Shown one piece after another: positions 16,854 through 25,945 of a DNA stretch of 47,960 bases. The DNA comes from DYRG01 sp041161065 (lineage in GTDB: Bacteria > Pseudomonadota > Gammaproteobacteria > Beggiatoales > Beggiatoaceae): positions 1 through 47,960 of the forward strand of contig JBEAVE010000026.1 in assembly GCA_041161065.1 (NCBI GenBank). Direction: 5' to 3'. Position 1 is the first letter of the stretch, and every line of letters begins with the position of its first letter. The position numbers and the translations under genes are program-made. Under the pieces are notes generated by a model. It was not told where the DNA came from. It saw only the letters and a list, made by a program, of their open reading frames with translations, and did not search any database.

Positions 16854-17182
16854 AAGGTTTTCATCGTTCCTTTGGGCATTACTGCACCAATCGCGGGACG
16901 TTGTACTTTGAGTTGAACATCTTGAGCCACTTCAATGACAACAAAATTATCACCTAACTCAATGATTTTACCCAATAAACCACCCGTCGTGACAACTTCG
17001 TCACCTTTTGCCAAATTATCGACCATTTGTTTGTGTTCTTTAACGCGCTTGGTTTGCGGGCGAATCAATAAAAAATAAAACACCGCAAACAACACAATTA
17101 AGGGTAAAAAATCAATCAGATTGGGCATTTGTGGGGCGGCGGGCGCGCCTTCTGCCCACGCTTGTTGGATTAAAAAATTCAT
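16850..17182 (-). CDS. yajC: YajC, Sec accessory membrane protein
   Basis: YajC is a small single-pass inner membrane protein of the SecDF-YajC subcomplex. It has 110 residues; a hydrophobic helix (PLIVLFAVFYFLLIRPQTKR) leads to a short cytoplasmic beta domain with the KGDEVVTTGGLLGKI signature. A strong AGGAGT ribosome site precedes the ATG. It is the first gene of this operon; tgt and queA, often upstream, are absent. Confidence 0.96.
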   Translation of the reverse strand: MNFLIQQAWAEGAPAAPQMPNLIDFLPLIVLFAVFYFLLIRPQTKRVKEHKQMVDNLAKGDEVVTTGGLLGKIIELGDNFVVIEVAQDVQLKVQRPAIGAVMPKGTMKTL

Positions 17183-17218
17183 GGTTACTCCTGAAAAGGA
17201 CTAAAAAATAAGCCCGCT

Positions 17219-17224
17219 ATTATG
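17219..17224 (-). promoter_or_regulatory. Extended -10 of yajC-secD-secF
   Basis: The minus strand reads TGGCATAAT, an extended -10 about 40 bases before the yajC ATG. The matching -35 is weak. Confidence 0.45.
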
Positions 17225-17270
17225 CCATAATCTTGCTTGCACTGATATTTTTTAACGACGACCTGCTGCC

Positions 17271-19046
17271 ATGAACCCAATACATTACCAATTATTGCTC
17301 AAAAAACCACACGCTCATTTATTTGAAATCCGTTGCCATGTCACGAATCCCGATCCAAACGGGCAACAATTTTATTTACCAACATGGACAATGGGCAGTT
17401 ATTTAATTCGTGAGTTTGCCCGACATATTGTGGAAATTCGAGCGGAATCATCTGGAATTCCTCTTAAGCTCACTAAAATAAATAAAAATACTTGGAAAAC
17501 CTCGCCTATTCAACAACCTATTACCATCATTTATGAAGTTTATGCGAAGGAATTATCGGTCAGAACCGCTTATTTCGATCAGCATCGGGCTTTTTTTAAT
17601 GGCGCAAACCTTTTTTTAGCGGTTAAAGGACAAGAATCACAATTTTGTACACTTAATATTCAATCTTTACAATCAGTTAAAAATTCTAAAATAGCAACAA
17701 TGCTTCCTTTTTTCGCGGAAAAAAATCTTTATCAAGCACAAAATTATCTCGACTTTCTCGATTATCCAGTTGAAATAAGCAATTTTATAAAGATTGATTT
17801 TAAATCGGCGGGAATTCCTCACCAAATTGTGATTTCTGGGCAACCCAAAACCGATTTGAAAAAACTTGCTCATGATGTTCAAAAAATCTGTGAAACTACT
17901 TTAAATTTTTTTGGAGGAAATACGCCTTTTCATGAGTATCTTTTTTTAGTGCACGCAACAAATAATGGATATGGTGGATTAGAGCATCAAAATAGTTGCG
18001 CATTGATTTGTAATCGAGAGGACTTACCTCTATTAAATCAACCCATAAACTATGATAATTACCAACGTTTATTGGGCTTATTTAGTCATGAGTATTTTCA
18101 TGCGTGGCACGTTAAGAAAATAAAACCTTCAGCATTTGAAAAACCCGATTTGAATTGTGAAAGTTACACTCGACAATTATGGATTTTTGAAGGTATTACA
18201 TCTTATTATGATGATTTAATGCTTTTGCGAAGTGGTTGTATTTCAATTAATGATTATTTAATCTTAGTTTCTCAAAACATTACGCGGGTTTTACGCAGTA
18301 TTGGAAGATTTAAACAACCTGTCACAGAAGCGAGTTTTGATACATGGATTAAGGCTTATCGTCCAAATGAAAATACCCCTAATGCAACTATAAGTTATTA
18401 TGCAAAAGGTGCGTTAATTTCTTTAGCATTAGATTTGACATTGCGAATACATACGCCCTATTCATTAGATAAGATTATGAAGTATTTTTGGACGCATTAC
18501 AGTTTTGAGAAAAAAGGATTAGAAGAACATACATTTGAAAGTGCCATTGGGCAATTATGTGATATAGATTTGAAGGATTTTTTTGAGCGATTTGTTCATG
18601 GCACAGAAGACCCACCATTAGAAAATCTATTATCAGAATTTGGCATTTCTTTACAAACTCGTACGGCGGATTCTCAACAGGATACAGGAGGAAAACCGAG
18701 CAAAACCAATAAATTAAGTTCATTAGGAATGCGTTATAAATCTGAAGGAGATACATTAAAAATAACTCATGTTTTTAATAATGGATCAGCGGAACAAGCG
18801 GGTTTATCAGCAAATGATCTTATTGTTGCTATTAATGGTTTCAAAGCCACGACTTTAAGGTTAGATAATTGTGGATTATTAGAACCCAATACGGTATTAG
18901 AAATCCATGTTTTTCGTTGCGATGAATTACAAAAATATTCATTAGTTTTACAACCCGCTCCCTTAGACACTTGCGTGCTTTCTGTGGAAGAAAATGCGCC
19001 GATTTCAAAGATAGAAAAACGGCGACAATGGTTAAAAGTAGATTGA
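17271..19046 (+). CDS. M61-family metallopeptidase with PDZ domain
   Basis: This is a glycyl aminopeptidase-like zinc peptidase of family M61. It has 591 residues, no signal peptide and an N-terminal beta domain. The catalytic region has GGLEHQNS followed by the zinc motif H273-E-Y-F-H277 and the downstream Glu in WIFEGITSYYDDL. A C-terminal PDZ domain (about 480-560) carries AGLSANDLIVAINGFKA. Domain order and motifs match M61 proteins. The gene stands alone, divergent from yajC. The physiological substrate is unknown. Confidence 0.92.
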   Translation: MNPIHYQLLLKKPHAHLFEIRCHVTNPDPNGQQFYLPTWTMGSYLIREFARHIVEIRAESSGIPLKLTKINKNTWKTSPIQQPITIIYEVYAKELSVRTAYFDQHRAFFNGANLFLAVKGQESQFCTLNIQSLQSVKNSKIATMLPFFAEKNLYQAQNYLDFLDYPVEISNFIKIDFKSAGIPHQIVISGQPKTDLKKLAHDVQKICETTLNFFGGNTPFHEYLFLVHATNNGYGGLEHQNSCALICNREDLPLLNQPINYDNYQRLLGLFSHEYFHAWHVKKIKPSAFEKPDLNCESYTRQLWIFEGITSYYDDLMLLRSGCISINDYLILVSQNITRVLRSIGRFKQPVTEASFDTWIKAYRPNENTPNATISYYAKGALISLALDLTLRIHTPYSLDKIMKYFWTHYSFEKKGLEEHTFESAIGQLCDIDLKDFFERFVHGTEDPPLENLLSEFGISLQTRTADSQQDTGGKPSKTNKLSSLGMRYKSEGDTLKITHVFNNGSAEQAGLSANDLIVAINGFKATTLRLDNCGLLEPNTVLEIHVFRCDELQKYSLVLQPAPLDTCVLSVEENAPISKIEKRRQWLKVD

Positions 19047-19113
19047 TTATTCAATTGAAATACTTGATAATGAGCGTTCTTTAAAACATTACATTTGATA
19101 AGGTGAGTAACTT

Positions 19114-19725
19114 ATGAAGTTTTTAGTGGATATGTTTCCAATTATTTTATTTTTTGTAACATTTAAGTTTTATGCCGTCTTTTTTCCCGCCGAAAGCAAC
19201 CTTTGTTTAGCGGGTTTGTGCATTTCTGGCGGCGATGCGGGTGCAATTTATGCCGCGACCTTAGTTGCAATGATCGTTGCAATCATTCAAGTCATTTATG
19301 AATGGGTAACAAAAGGTAAAGTAGAAGTAATGTTAATTATTACCTTATTGATGATAGTTATTTTAGGAGGGGCAACGTTAATGTTCCAAGATGAAATGTT
19401 TATAAAATGGAAACCAACATTAGTTAATTGGGGATTTGGATTGGTATTTCTAGGCAGCCAATTTATTGGTGAGAAACCCTTGATTCGTCGAATGATGGAA
19501 AGCAATATTCGTTTAACAGAGGAAAGCATTTGGAATAAGTTGAATTTAACGTGGGCTTTTTTCTTTATTAGCTTAGGGTTTGTCAATTTATATGTTGCTT
19601 ATCATTTTGACACAGAAATCTGGGTAAATTTTAAGTTATTTGGTTTGCTGGGCTTAACTTTTGCTTTTGTTATTGGACAGGCTTTTTATTTAACCCGTTA
19701 TATTGTTGAAGAAAATGAATCATAA
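19114..19725 (+). CDS. yciB: YciB/IspZ septation-associated inner membrane protein
   Basis: This is a multi-pass inner membrane protein of the YciB (intracellular septation A) family, linked to cell envelope synthesis and division. It has 203 residues with the typical start MKFLVDMFPIILFFVTFK and later NKLNLTWAFFF and NLYVAYHF. It is about 20 residues longer than the E. coli protein; the extra part is a Cys-containing loop near residues 28-46 (AESNLCLAGLCISGG). It slightly overlaps the next gene. Confidence 0.93.
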   Translation: MKFLVDMFPIILFFVTFKFYAVFFPAESNLCLAGLCISGGDAGAIYAATLVAMIVAIIQVIYEWVTKGKVEVMLIITLLMIVILGGATLMFQDEMFIKWKPTLVNWGFGLVFLGSQFIGEKPLIRRMMESNIRLTEESIWNKLNLTWAFFFISLGFVNLYVAYHFDTEIWVNFKLFGLLGLTFAFVIGQAFYLTRYIVEENES

Positions 19726-20293
19726 AACACATTTCTCGGCAGATGAAATCGAATTTCTACTGATTGCATTACGTTTTTCTTCAGAGAAACATCGTAATCA
19801 ACGCCGTAAAGACCCCGAAGCATCACCTTATATCAATCATCCGATTCAAGTGGCAGAAACTATTTGGAGAATCGGCAAGATTTACAGCATAGAAACTATT
19901 ATTGCAGGTTTATTGCATGATACGGTGGAAGATACCCAAACAACGCTTGAAGAACTTGAAGAGCATTTTGGATTGGAAATTACTAACATTGTTAAAGAAG
20001 TAACTGATGATAAAAGTTTGCCTGCCTCTGAAAGAAAACGCTTACAAATTGAACACGCACCCTATATTTCTCAGCGTGCAAAATGGGTGAAATTATCCGA
20101 TAAGATTTGCAATGTTGCAGATATAACACATAATCCACCAAAAGGTTGGTCACTGCACCGCCAAATTAGCTATTTGGATTGGACAGAACAAGTGGTAAAA
20201 GGATTGCGAGGTTGTAGTGTAGCATTAGAAACCTATTATGATCAGGTTTTAACTGAAGGTAGAACATTGTTAAAAATGCGAGAGGAAATGTGA
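19715..20293 (+). CDS. Small HD-domain hydrolase, MESH1/SpoT-hydrolase-like
   Basis: This single-domain HD phosphohydrolase resembles the (p)ppGpp hydrolase half of SpoT and animal MESH1. It has 192 residues from the ATG at 19715; a TTG at 19703 would add four. Key segments are the early H-N-Q-R-R-K-D stretch, YINHPIQVA and the metal-binding LLHDTVEDTQTT. WVKLSDKICNVADI holds the second Asp and Asn. No synthetase, TGS or ACT domain is present, so it could be a dedicated alarmone or nucleotide hydrolase. The start overlaps the yciB end, and the next gene begins one base after its stop. Confidence 0.88.
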   Translation: MNHKTHFSADEIEFLLIALRFSSEKHRNQRRKDPEASPYINHPIQVAETIWRIGKIYSIETIIAGLLHDTVEDTQTTLEELEEHFGLEITNIVKEVTDDKSLPASERKRLQIEHAPYISQRAKWVKLSDKICNVADITHNPPKGWSLHRQISYLDWTEQVVKGLRGCSVALETYYDQVLTEGRTLLKMREEM

Positions 20294-20294
20294 G

Positions 20295-20852
20295 ATGGCA
20301 GTCCGAATGAAAACCCGTTGGCATCAAGAGAAAGATCGCTCATTAGAAGAGTTATCTTCAGCGTTAGGTTTAATGATTTGGAAAGTGGCGGCAAATCGTT
20401 TACTAGAAATGGAAAACGTTGGTTTCATGACCCATAGCAATATGCAGCGTTTAGCCATTATAGGTGAGTTTGTTGCATTTTTAATTCAAGCTACCGATCG
20501 GTTGGCATTTCAACGATTGGAAGAAGCCGATAGAAACCTATTCATTAATGCGCTTGCAAAACATTTGACGCGGGCATTTGTAGAAAACCAAACCGATTTA
20601 TTGGGTCAAGGAAAAGATTACCAAGGTTTCTTTGTAGATTTTCTGAATCAACGTGCAGAAGAGTATGCTGAGTTGGGATTTGTAGGAAATGAGGCGCAAG
20701 TGGATTTCTTACGCCATTTTGGATTACAACTAGAGAAACTTTTAAGCAATACTGCTGAAAATAAACATTGGATTGTTCAACACGTTATTGAATTAGATGG
20801 TCCTCAAGCCATTAAAAGCATTCATCAAACATTAGAGGGCTTATTAACCTAA
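20295..20852 (+). CDS. Conserved hypothetical helical protein
   Basis: No family is recognised. The 185 residues look soluble and almost entirely helical, without signal peptide, membrane helix or cysteine pattern. Near the middle there is a DRLAFQRLEEADRN segment. It starts one base after the HD hydrolase, so it is probably co-transcribed and may be functionally linked to it. Its 3' end overlaps the convergent TerC gene by nine bases. Reading frame, ribosome site and context support a real gene. Confidence 0.75.
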   Translation: MAVRMKTRWHQEKDRSLEELSSALGLMIWKVAANRLLEMENVGFMTHSNMQRLAIIGEFVAFLIQATDRLAFQRLEEADRNLFINALAKHLTRAFVENQTDLLGQGKDYQGFFVDFLNQRAEEYAELGFVGNEAQVDFLRHFGLQLEKLLSNTAENKHWIVQHVIELDGPQAIKSIHQTLEGLLT

Positions 20853-21596
20853 GCGTTTCTTATGTAATTTGAGGGTTTCAACGGATTTCTTGGCGCGGAT
20901 TTTCATGTTAAGAACTTCTACGCCAACCGAAAACGCCATTGAGAAATAAATATAGCCTTTGGGAATATGAAAACCTAAGCCTTCTCCCAATAGAGCAACT
21001 CCCACCAAAATTAAGAAACTTAACGCGAGCATTTTGAAGGTAGGATGTTGTTCTACGAAATCGCCAATAGCTTTTGCAGCAAACATCATTATTCCTACCG
21101 AAATAATCACTGCAATAATCATTACAACAACCTCTCTTGTCATACCCACCGCAGTAATAACTGAATCTAAAGAAAAGATAATATCAATTAGTGCAATTTG
21201 AACTAAAATTGCCATTAAACTAGTTTGAACAATTGGATTGGTCGATGCCATTTCATGCGTGCTTTCTAAACTACTATGAACCTCATGCGTGCTCTTTGCA
21301 ATGAGAAACAATCCACCGCCTAACATAATCAAATCACGACCAGAGAAAGTATGTGCAAAAACTTCAAATAATGGAGTGGTAAGTTTCATCATCCATGTTA
21401 ATGATAATAAAAGTAAAATGCGTGTTCCCATCGCTAAACCCAAACCAATAAATCGTGCTTGATCGCGTTGTTTTTCTGGCAATCGTCCCACTAAAATAGA
21501 AATAAAAATAATATTATCAATACCTAAAACAATTTCTAAAGCAGTTAAGGTTGCTAATGCTATCCACGCTTGTGGTTCAACTATCCATTCAAACAT
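20844..21596 (-). CDS. TerC-family integral membrane protein
   Basis: This is a TerC/Alx-like membrane protein, a family tied to manganese or other metal export and metalation of secreted proteins. It has 250 residues with about seven hydrophobic helices. The family motif LTALEIVLGIDNIIFIS near residue 20 and IFSLDSVITAVGM near residue 145 carry the conserved membrane Asp residues. The start overlaps the end of the AEC transporter by eight bases, so the two are coupled. Confidence 0.9.
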   Translation of the reverse strand: MFEWIVEPQAWIALATLTALEIVLGIDNIIFISILVGRLPEKQRDQARFIGLGLAMGTRILLLLSLTWMMKLTTPLFEVFAHTFSGRDLIMLGGGLFLIAKSTHEVHSSLESTHEMASTNPIVQTSLMAILVQIALIDIIFSLDSVITAVGMTREVVVMIIAVIISVGIMMFAAKAIGDFVEQHPTFKMLALSFLILVGVALLGEGLGFHIPKGYIYFSMAFSVGVEVLNMKIRAKKSVETLKLHKKRLG

Positions 21597-22521
21597 TGGT
21601 ATTTCTCCCGATATGTAATAATGATAACAACAGCGGCAAACTTCCTATTGCAACAGCGGTTTGAACTGTGAGGATATTTGCCATAAGAACGGCATCGCCA
21701 CCCATTTGTCGAGCTAAAATATAAGATGAAGCGGCGGTGGGTAATCCAGTGAAAAGAACTGCCACGAATGTTGAGGTTGCATCTGCGCCATAGAAACTGC
21801 AAAACAACCAGACCGCTGCTGGAAATAATGCTAATTTCATACTGGTTGCGAGAAAAATGCTTATTAAACCATTTCTAATTGCGCTAAGTTGTAATCCAGC
21901 CCCCACAGCTAATAAACCCAATGGTAATGACGATTTTTCTAATAAAATTAAGGTTTGTTGAAGGGGAGCAGGAATCTTTAGTTCTAATAAATTAAGGGTA
22001 ATGCCAACAAAGCAAGTTATGATGAGTGGATTGCGTAATAAAGAAAGGAAAACTTGTTTGAAAGAAATATGTTGTTTGCCTGCAAAAGTGGCGAGCATAA
22101 TAACCGATAAAATATTGAGCAACGGAACTAATGTTGCCAATGCTAAAGCAGCTAATGCGATGCCTGATTTGAAATTGAGCGCATTTAAAATTGCTAATCC
22201 AATGAAAGCATTAAAGCGCAAACTACCCTGATAAGCTGATGTAAAAGCTGCACCATCAATAGGTAGAAACGGTTTAAGAACAAGTAATAAAAAAGTGATT
22301 ACAAATACGCTGCTAATTAAAGCACTCACCATCGGAAGAACGGTTAAAGAACGTAAAGGTGTAGCGGTTAAACTCGTTAGTAATAAAGCGGGAAATAAAA
22401 TATAGTAAGCTAATTGTTCTAAAGATGTCCAAAAGGGATCGGGAGGAAAATTCCGTTGTTTTAATCCATAACCCAGTGCAATGAGAAAGAAAATTGGTAA
22501 TAAAATAGTGATAATATCCAT
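21589..22521 (-). CDS. AEC-family (auxin efflux carrier-like) transporter
   Basis: This is a predicted ten-helix inner membrane transporter of the AEC family. It has 310 residues. PIFFLIALGYGLKQR lies at the N-terminus, PLGLLAVGAGLQL in the middle, and GLPTAASSYILARQMGGDA, the family's conserved segment, in the C-terminal half. The substrate is unknown; bacterial members often move dicarboxylates or similar anions. It overlaps the downstream TerC gene. Confidence 0.87.
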   Translation of the reverse strand: MDIITILLPIFFLIALGYGLKQRNFPPDPFWTSLEQLAYYILFPALLLTSLTATPLRSLTVLPMVSALISSVFVITFLLLVLKPFLPIDGAAFTSAYQGSLRFNAFIGLAILNALNFKSGIALAALALATLVPLLNILSVIMLATFAGKQHISFKQVFLSLLRNPLIITCFVGITLNLLELKIPAPLQQTLILLEKSSLPLGLLAVGAGLQLSAIRNGLISIFLATSMKLALFPAAVWLFCSFYGADATSTFVAVLFTGLPTAASSYILARQMGGDAVLMANILTVQTAVAIGSLPLLLSLLHIGRNTNV

Positions 22522-22550
22522 ATTTCACATTTTGAAAGCAAATAAGAGAA

Positions 22551-23432
22551 CTACAAATCCCCTGTTAATTGATGCCAAAGGCTATTTTGTCGCCAAAAAG
22601 GGGTTAATTCTTGGCGTAATGTTTTGGGTAAAGTTTGATGCGCGATGGGTGTTTCAAAAGCCTCACGAACGGCTTTAAAATACCAGCCTAATTCTCGGCA
22701 TTGCAATGCTCGAATAAATCCAATACATAATCGGGAGAAAATCAAATAAAATGCGCTTGAAATAGGGAAATAACGGCGAATTAACCAAATGGTATTTCTA
22801 GTTGGATAATAAATACGCCGCCAATTAGGACGATCAGAGGGTTTCCCACGATGAACAACTCGACAATTCGGCGCATAGAAAATTTGAAATCCCGCCTGCC
22901 GAACTTTGATTGCTACATCAATTTCATTTTGATATAAGAAAAAGTCTTCAGGATACCAACCAATTTGTTTGAACAAATCCCGCCGAATCGCAAAACCACA
23001 ACCAATAAATGCTAAAGAATTTTGTGGCTGATCATTGAGAGGTAAATGCCAAGAGTGTGCGATTTCTCCGCTGGGGTTTTCTATCTGGCAAGCAACCACC
23101 CCTATATTAGGATTTTGATCTAAATAAGTTATTAAATTATCAAGAGTTTTTGAATCTGCTGGATAGGAATCATCATCTAATACTAGAATATATTTTCCAC
23201 TGGTTTGTTCAAATCCGATGTTATAACCCGCGATACCTAAATTTGCGCCCGTAGAAATGACCTTGATCCAATCGGTTTGGGTATTGAGAAAATCCAACGT
23301 GCCATCATTTGAACCATTATCGACTGCAATGATTTCAATATCGGAGCGATGCGCACAGGTTTTGTTTAATTGTTCTAATGTGTGGCGGGTTTCTGTGATG
23401 CGATTATAGTTAAGAAAAACAATACTTAACAT
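22551..23432 (-). CDS. Family 2 glycosyltransferase
   Basis: This GT-A fold glycosyltransferase probably acts on cell-surface polysaccharide. It has 293 residues. MLSIVFLNYNR leads into the nucleotide-sugar fold, VDNGSNDGT is the usual GT2 motif, and VLDDDSYP gives the metal-binding D-x-D. The C-terminal part has an amphipathic hydrophobic segment (YFPISSAFYLIFSRLCIGF). It is a rhamnosyltransferase-type GT2; donor and acceptor cannot be read. Confidence 0.9.
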   Translation of the reverse strand: MLSIVFLNYNRITETRHTLEQLNKTCAHRSDIEIIAVDNGSNDGTLDFLNTQTDWIKVISTGANLGIAGYNIGFEQTSGKYILVLDDDSYPADSKTLDNLITYLDQNPNIGVVACQIENPSGEIAHSWHLPLNDQPQNSLAFIGCGFAIRRDLFKQIGWYPEDFFLYQNEIDVAIKVRQAGFQIFYAPNCRVVHRGKPSDRPNWRRIYYPTRNTIWLIRRYFPISSAFYLIFSRLCIGFIRALQCRELGWYFKAVREAFETPIAHQTLPKTLRQELTPFWRQNSLWHQLTGDL

Positions 23433-23510
23433 CAGTTGTTGCTCCTTAGTTCAAACCAATAAAATATGGCGATAATTTTTCTAATTTATTGGTGAATCTA
23501 ACATATAAAA

Positions 23511-23534
23511 AAGGGAGGCTATTTACACTCCCTT
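23511..23534 (-). terminator. Terminator of ilvC
   Basis: On the minus strand AAGGGAG pairs with CTCCCTT across a 10-base loop and is followed by TTTTTTATA. It sits 26 bases after the ilvC stop. Confidence 0.8.
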
Positions 23535-23559
23535 CTTTATAGGAAAATGCCAAAGAAAA

Positions 23560-24579
23560 TTAGTTTTTGTTGCGGTCGACTAAGCGATTGGCTTTGATCC
23601 AAGGCATCATGTCGCGGAGTTTTGCGCCGACTTGTTCGATTTGGTGGGCTTGACCGATGCGACGTTTGGATTTCAATGTTGCGGCATTCGCTTGATTTTC
23701 AAGCACAAATTCGCGGGCAAATTCGCCTGTTTGAATTTCAGTGAGCACGCGGCGCATTTCTTTTTTGGTTTCTTCGGTAATAATCCGAGGACCGCGCGTG
23801 AAATCGCCGTATTCTGCGGTATTTGAAACCGAATAACGCATATTTGCAATGCCGCCTTCGTAAATCAAATCCACGATTAATTTGACTTCATGCAAACATT
23901 CAAAGTAAGCCATTTCAGGGGCATAGCCCGCTTCGACTAAGGTTTCGAAACCCGCTTGAATTAACGCGGTCAAACCGCCGCATAAAACAACTTGTTCGCC
24001 GAACAAATCGGTTTCAGTTTCTTCTTTGAAAGAGGTTTCAATAATGCCTGCGCGCCCGCCGCCGTTTGCCGATGCGTAAGATAAAGCGAGTTCTTTGGCT
24101 TGCCCCGTTGCGTTTTGATACACCGCAATCAAACTGGGCACGCCGCCGCCTTGCGTGTAAGTTGAGCGCACCAAATGACCGGGTCCCTTGGGCGCAATCA
24201 TGATGACATCAACATCGGCGCGCGGCTCGATTTGCCCAAAATGAATGTTAAAACCATGCGCAAACGCTAATGCTGCGCCGCTTTTCAAATTGGGGGCAAC
24301 GTGATCGCGGTAGATTTTGGCTTGATGCTCGTCGGGGGCTAACATCATGATCACGTCAGCTTCTTTGACCGCGTCATCGACGGAGGCAACTTTCAGACCT
24401 GCCGCTTCCGCTTTTTGCGCCGATGCCGACCCCGCCCGCAAACCCACCCGCACATCAACGCCCGACTCTTTCAAATTATTCGCGTGCGCATGACCTTGTG
24501 AACCATAACCGATAATCGCCACTTTTTTGGAACGAATTAACGCCAAATCTGCATCTTTGTCGTAATAAATATTTAACAT
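23560..24579 (-). CDS. ilvC: Ketol-acid reductoisomerase, class I
   Basis: IlvC is an NADPH-dependent Mg enzyme of valine, leucine and isoleucine synthesis. It has 339 residues, the short class I form. The N-terminal Rossmann motif is GYGSQGHAHANNLK, PKGPGHLVRSTY follows, and the knotted C-terminal domain has DLFGEQVVLCGG with metal-binding acidic residues. It is a single gene with its own promoter and terminator; ilvB and ilvH are not adjacent. Local base composition is more GC-rich than its neighbours, as expected for a strongly expressed gene. Confidence 0.97.
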   Translation of the reverse strand: MLNIYYDKDADLALIRSKKVAIIGYGSQGHAHANNLKESGVDVRVGLRAGSASAQKAEAAGLKVASVDDAVKEADVIMMLAPDEHQAKIYRDHVAPNLKSGAALAFAHGFNIHFGQIEPRADVDVIMIAPKGPGHLVRSTYTQGGGVPSLIAVYQNATGQAKELALSYASANGGGRAGIIETSFKEETETDLFGEQVVLCGGLTALIQAGFETLVEAGYAPEMAYFECLHEVKLIVDLIYEGGIANMRYSVSNTAEYGDFTRGPRIITEETKKEMRRVLTEIQTGEFAREFVLENQANAATLKSKRRIGQAHQIEQVGAKLRDMMPWIKANRLVDRNKN

Positions 24580-24629
24580 TGTTTGTGTCCTCAGTAATCA
24601 ATCAAAAAAATCAGCTTTAAAACCTTTGA

Positions 24630-24658
24630 ATTATACACACGCCGCCAAGTTGTTACAA
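24630..24658 (-). promoter_or_regulatory. ilvC promoter
   Basis: On the minus strand TTGTAA (24653-24658) and TATAAT (24630-24635) are separated by exactly 17 bases, about 51 bases before the ilvC ATG. No leader peptide or attenuator is visible. Confidence 0.7.
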
Positions 24659-24688
24659 TTGCCGCATAAGAAAGATTACAACCCATGA

Positions 24689-25312
24689 TTAAGCCATCAC
24701 ACAAACCAAATGCCGTTCTTGCGCTAAATGAGGAACTTTTAGAGGAATAACTTGATAATTAAGTGCTTTTTTTTCTAAGATAATCAATTCATTATCGGGA
24801 TATTTACCTTTCATTGCCGCCAAATAACCGTTCGGCGCACAAAACGGCAAACATTGCTCACAAAAAAGCCCTAACTCACTGTAAGCCCTTGAAGTAACAA
24901 CATCAAAACGCTGATAGGTTTCCCAATGCTCAATTCTAGAGCAAACCACCTTAACATTTTGTAATCCCAACTCCGCCATCGTTTGAATTAGAAAACGGGT
25001 TTTCTTTGCATTGCTATCGAGTAAAGTAATTTGCCAATCTGAACGCGCAATCGCCAATACAAAACCCGGCAATCCTGCGCCTGTTCCAACATCTAAAAAA
25101 GTTTGTCCTTTCAAATGAGGTATAATGACTAAACTATCTAAAAGATGTAAAACAACCATTTCTAGCGGATTAGAAATCGCCGTCAAATTATAAACTTTAT
25201 TCCATTTCTGCAATAACACCAAATAATCTAACAGTTGTTTAATTTGTTCAGGTGAAAGTTCGAGGCGAAGTTCTAATAAACCTTGCTCTAAAATTTTTCT
25301 CAAGTGTGTCAT
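24689..25312 (-). CDS. rsmG: 16S rRNA (guanine-527-N7)-methyltransferase
   Basis: RsmG is an AdoMet-dependent methyltransferase acting on 16S rRNA G527. Starting at 25312 it has 207 residues, the family length; a longer frame from 25369 would run into cbiM and is rejected. Motifs are LLQKWNKVYNLTAI, the AdoMet loop FLDVGTGAGLPG, LLDSNAKKTRFL and VTSRAYSEL. It begins one base after the cbiM stop, so it rides on the metal-uptake operon. The usual mnmG neighbour is missing. Confidence 0.95.
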   Translation of the reverse strand: MTHLRKILEQGLLELRLELSPEQIKQLLDYLVLLQKWNKVYNLTAISNPLEMVVLHLLDSLVIIPHLKGQTFLDVGTGAGLPGFVLAIARSDWQITLLDSNAKKTRFLIQTMAELGLQNVKVVCSRIEHWETYQRFDVVTSRAYSELGLFCEQCLPFCAPNGYLAAMKGKYPDNELIILEKKALNYQVIPLKVPHLAQERHLVCVMA

Positions 25313-25313
25313 T

Positions 25314-25943
25314 TCAACTATCTGTTTGTGAAAGCACCGTGCGCATTTGTAACCATTGCGGTTCAACACGGTATAAAAAAACCAACATTGTACCCGTAAT
25401 AATACTTTCTACTAACATTACGGGCAAATGCGCTAATAAAATCAAACCACTCATTTCTTGAAAGGCTTTTTGATCGGTTAAATAAAACGATCCAGACATC
25501 AAGAAACTTCCTAACAAAATTCCCAGTATTCCAGCCAAACAACCTCTCCAAAAAATAGCTCTTTTATCTAATCTCCACAAATCCTTTCCTAACAAATAAT
25601 ACAAAGGAAGTGCTGGTAATGCCATAATTAACGTATTTAATCCCAACGTTGTAATCCCACCAAACCCAAATAACATGACTTGTAATAACAAAACAACTAA
25701 CATGATTGGAAAGGCTGCCCAACCTAACAAAATCCCACACAATCCATTCATCACTAAATGCACACTTCCAAACCCTATCGGCAAATGAATTAAACCCGCT
25801 AAAAAAAACACCGCTGCTAACATAGCCGCTAAAGGAATTTTTGAGGGTTCTAATTGCTTTAATCCTATGTTAATGCCAATCACTGTAATAACACTACTTA
25901 CAATTAAAATTGGTATAGAAATAATCCCATCTGCAATGTGCAT
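25314..25943 (-). CDS. cbiM: CbiM/NikM-type cobalt or nickel ECF substrate-binding protein
   Basis: This is the membrane S-component that captures Co2+ or Ni2+ for uptake. It has 209 residues and about six or seven helices. The invariant N-terminus MHIADGI has the Met-His metal site; HLPIGFGSVHLVMNGLCG is the second conserved region. No CbiN, CbiQ or CbiO genes are in the window. Upstream are two secreted accessory proteins typical of nickel-type loci. No cobalamin riboswitch is visible upstream, which points to nickel (or cobalt) rather than B12 control. Confidence 0.9.
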   Translation of the reverse strand: MHIADGIISIPILIVSSVITVIGINIGLKQLEPSKIPLAAMLAAVFFLAGLIHLPIGFGSVHLVMNGLCGILLGWAAFPIMLVVLLLQVMLFGFGGITTLGLNTLIMALPALPLYYLLGKDLWRLDKRAIFWRGCLAGILGILLGSFLMSGSFYLTDQKAFQEMSGLILLAHLPVMLVESIITGTMLVFLYRVEPQWLQMRTVLSQTDS

Positions 25944-25945
25944 AA

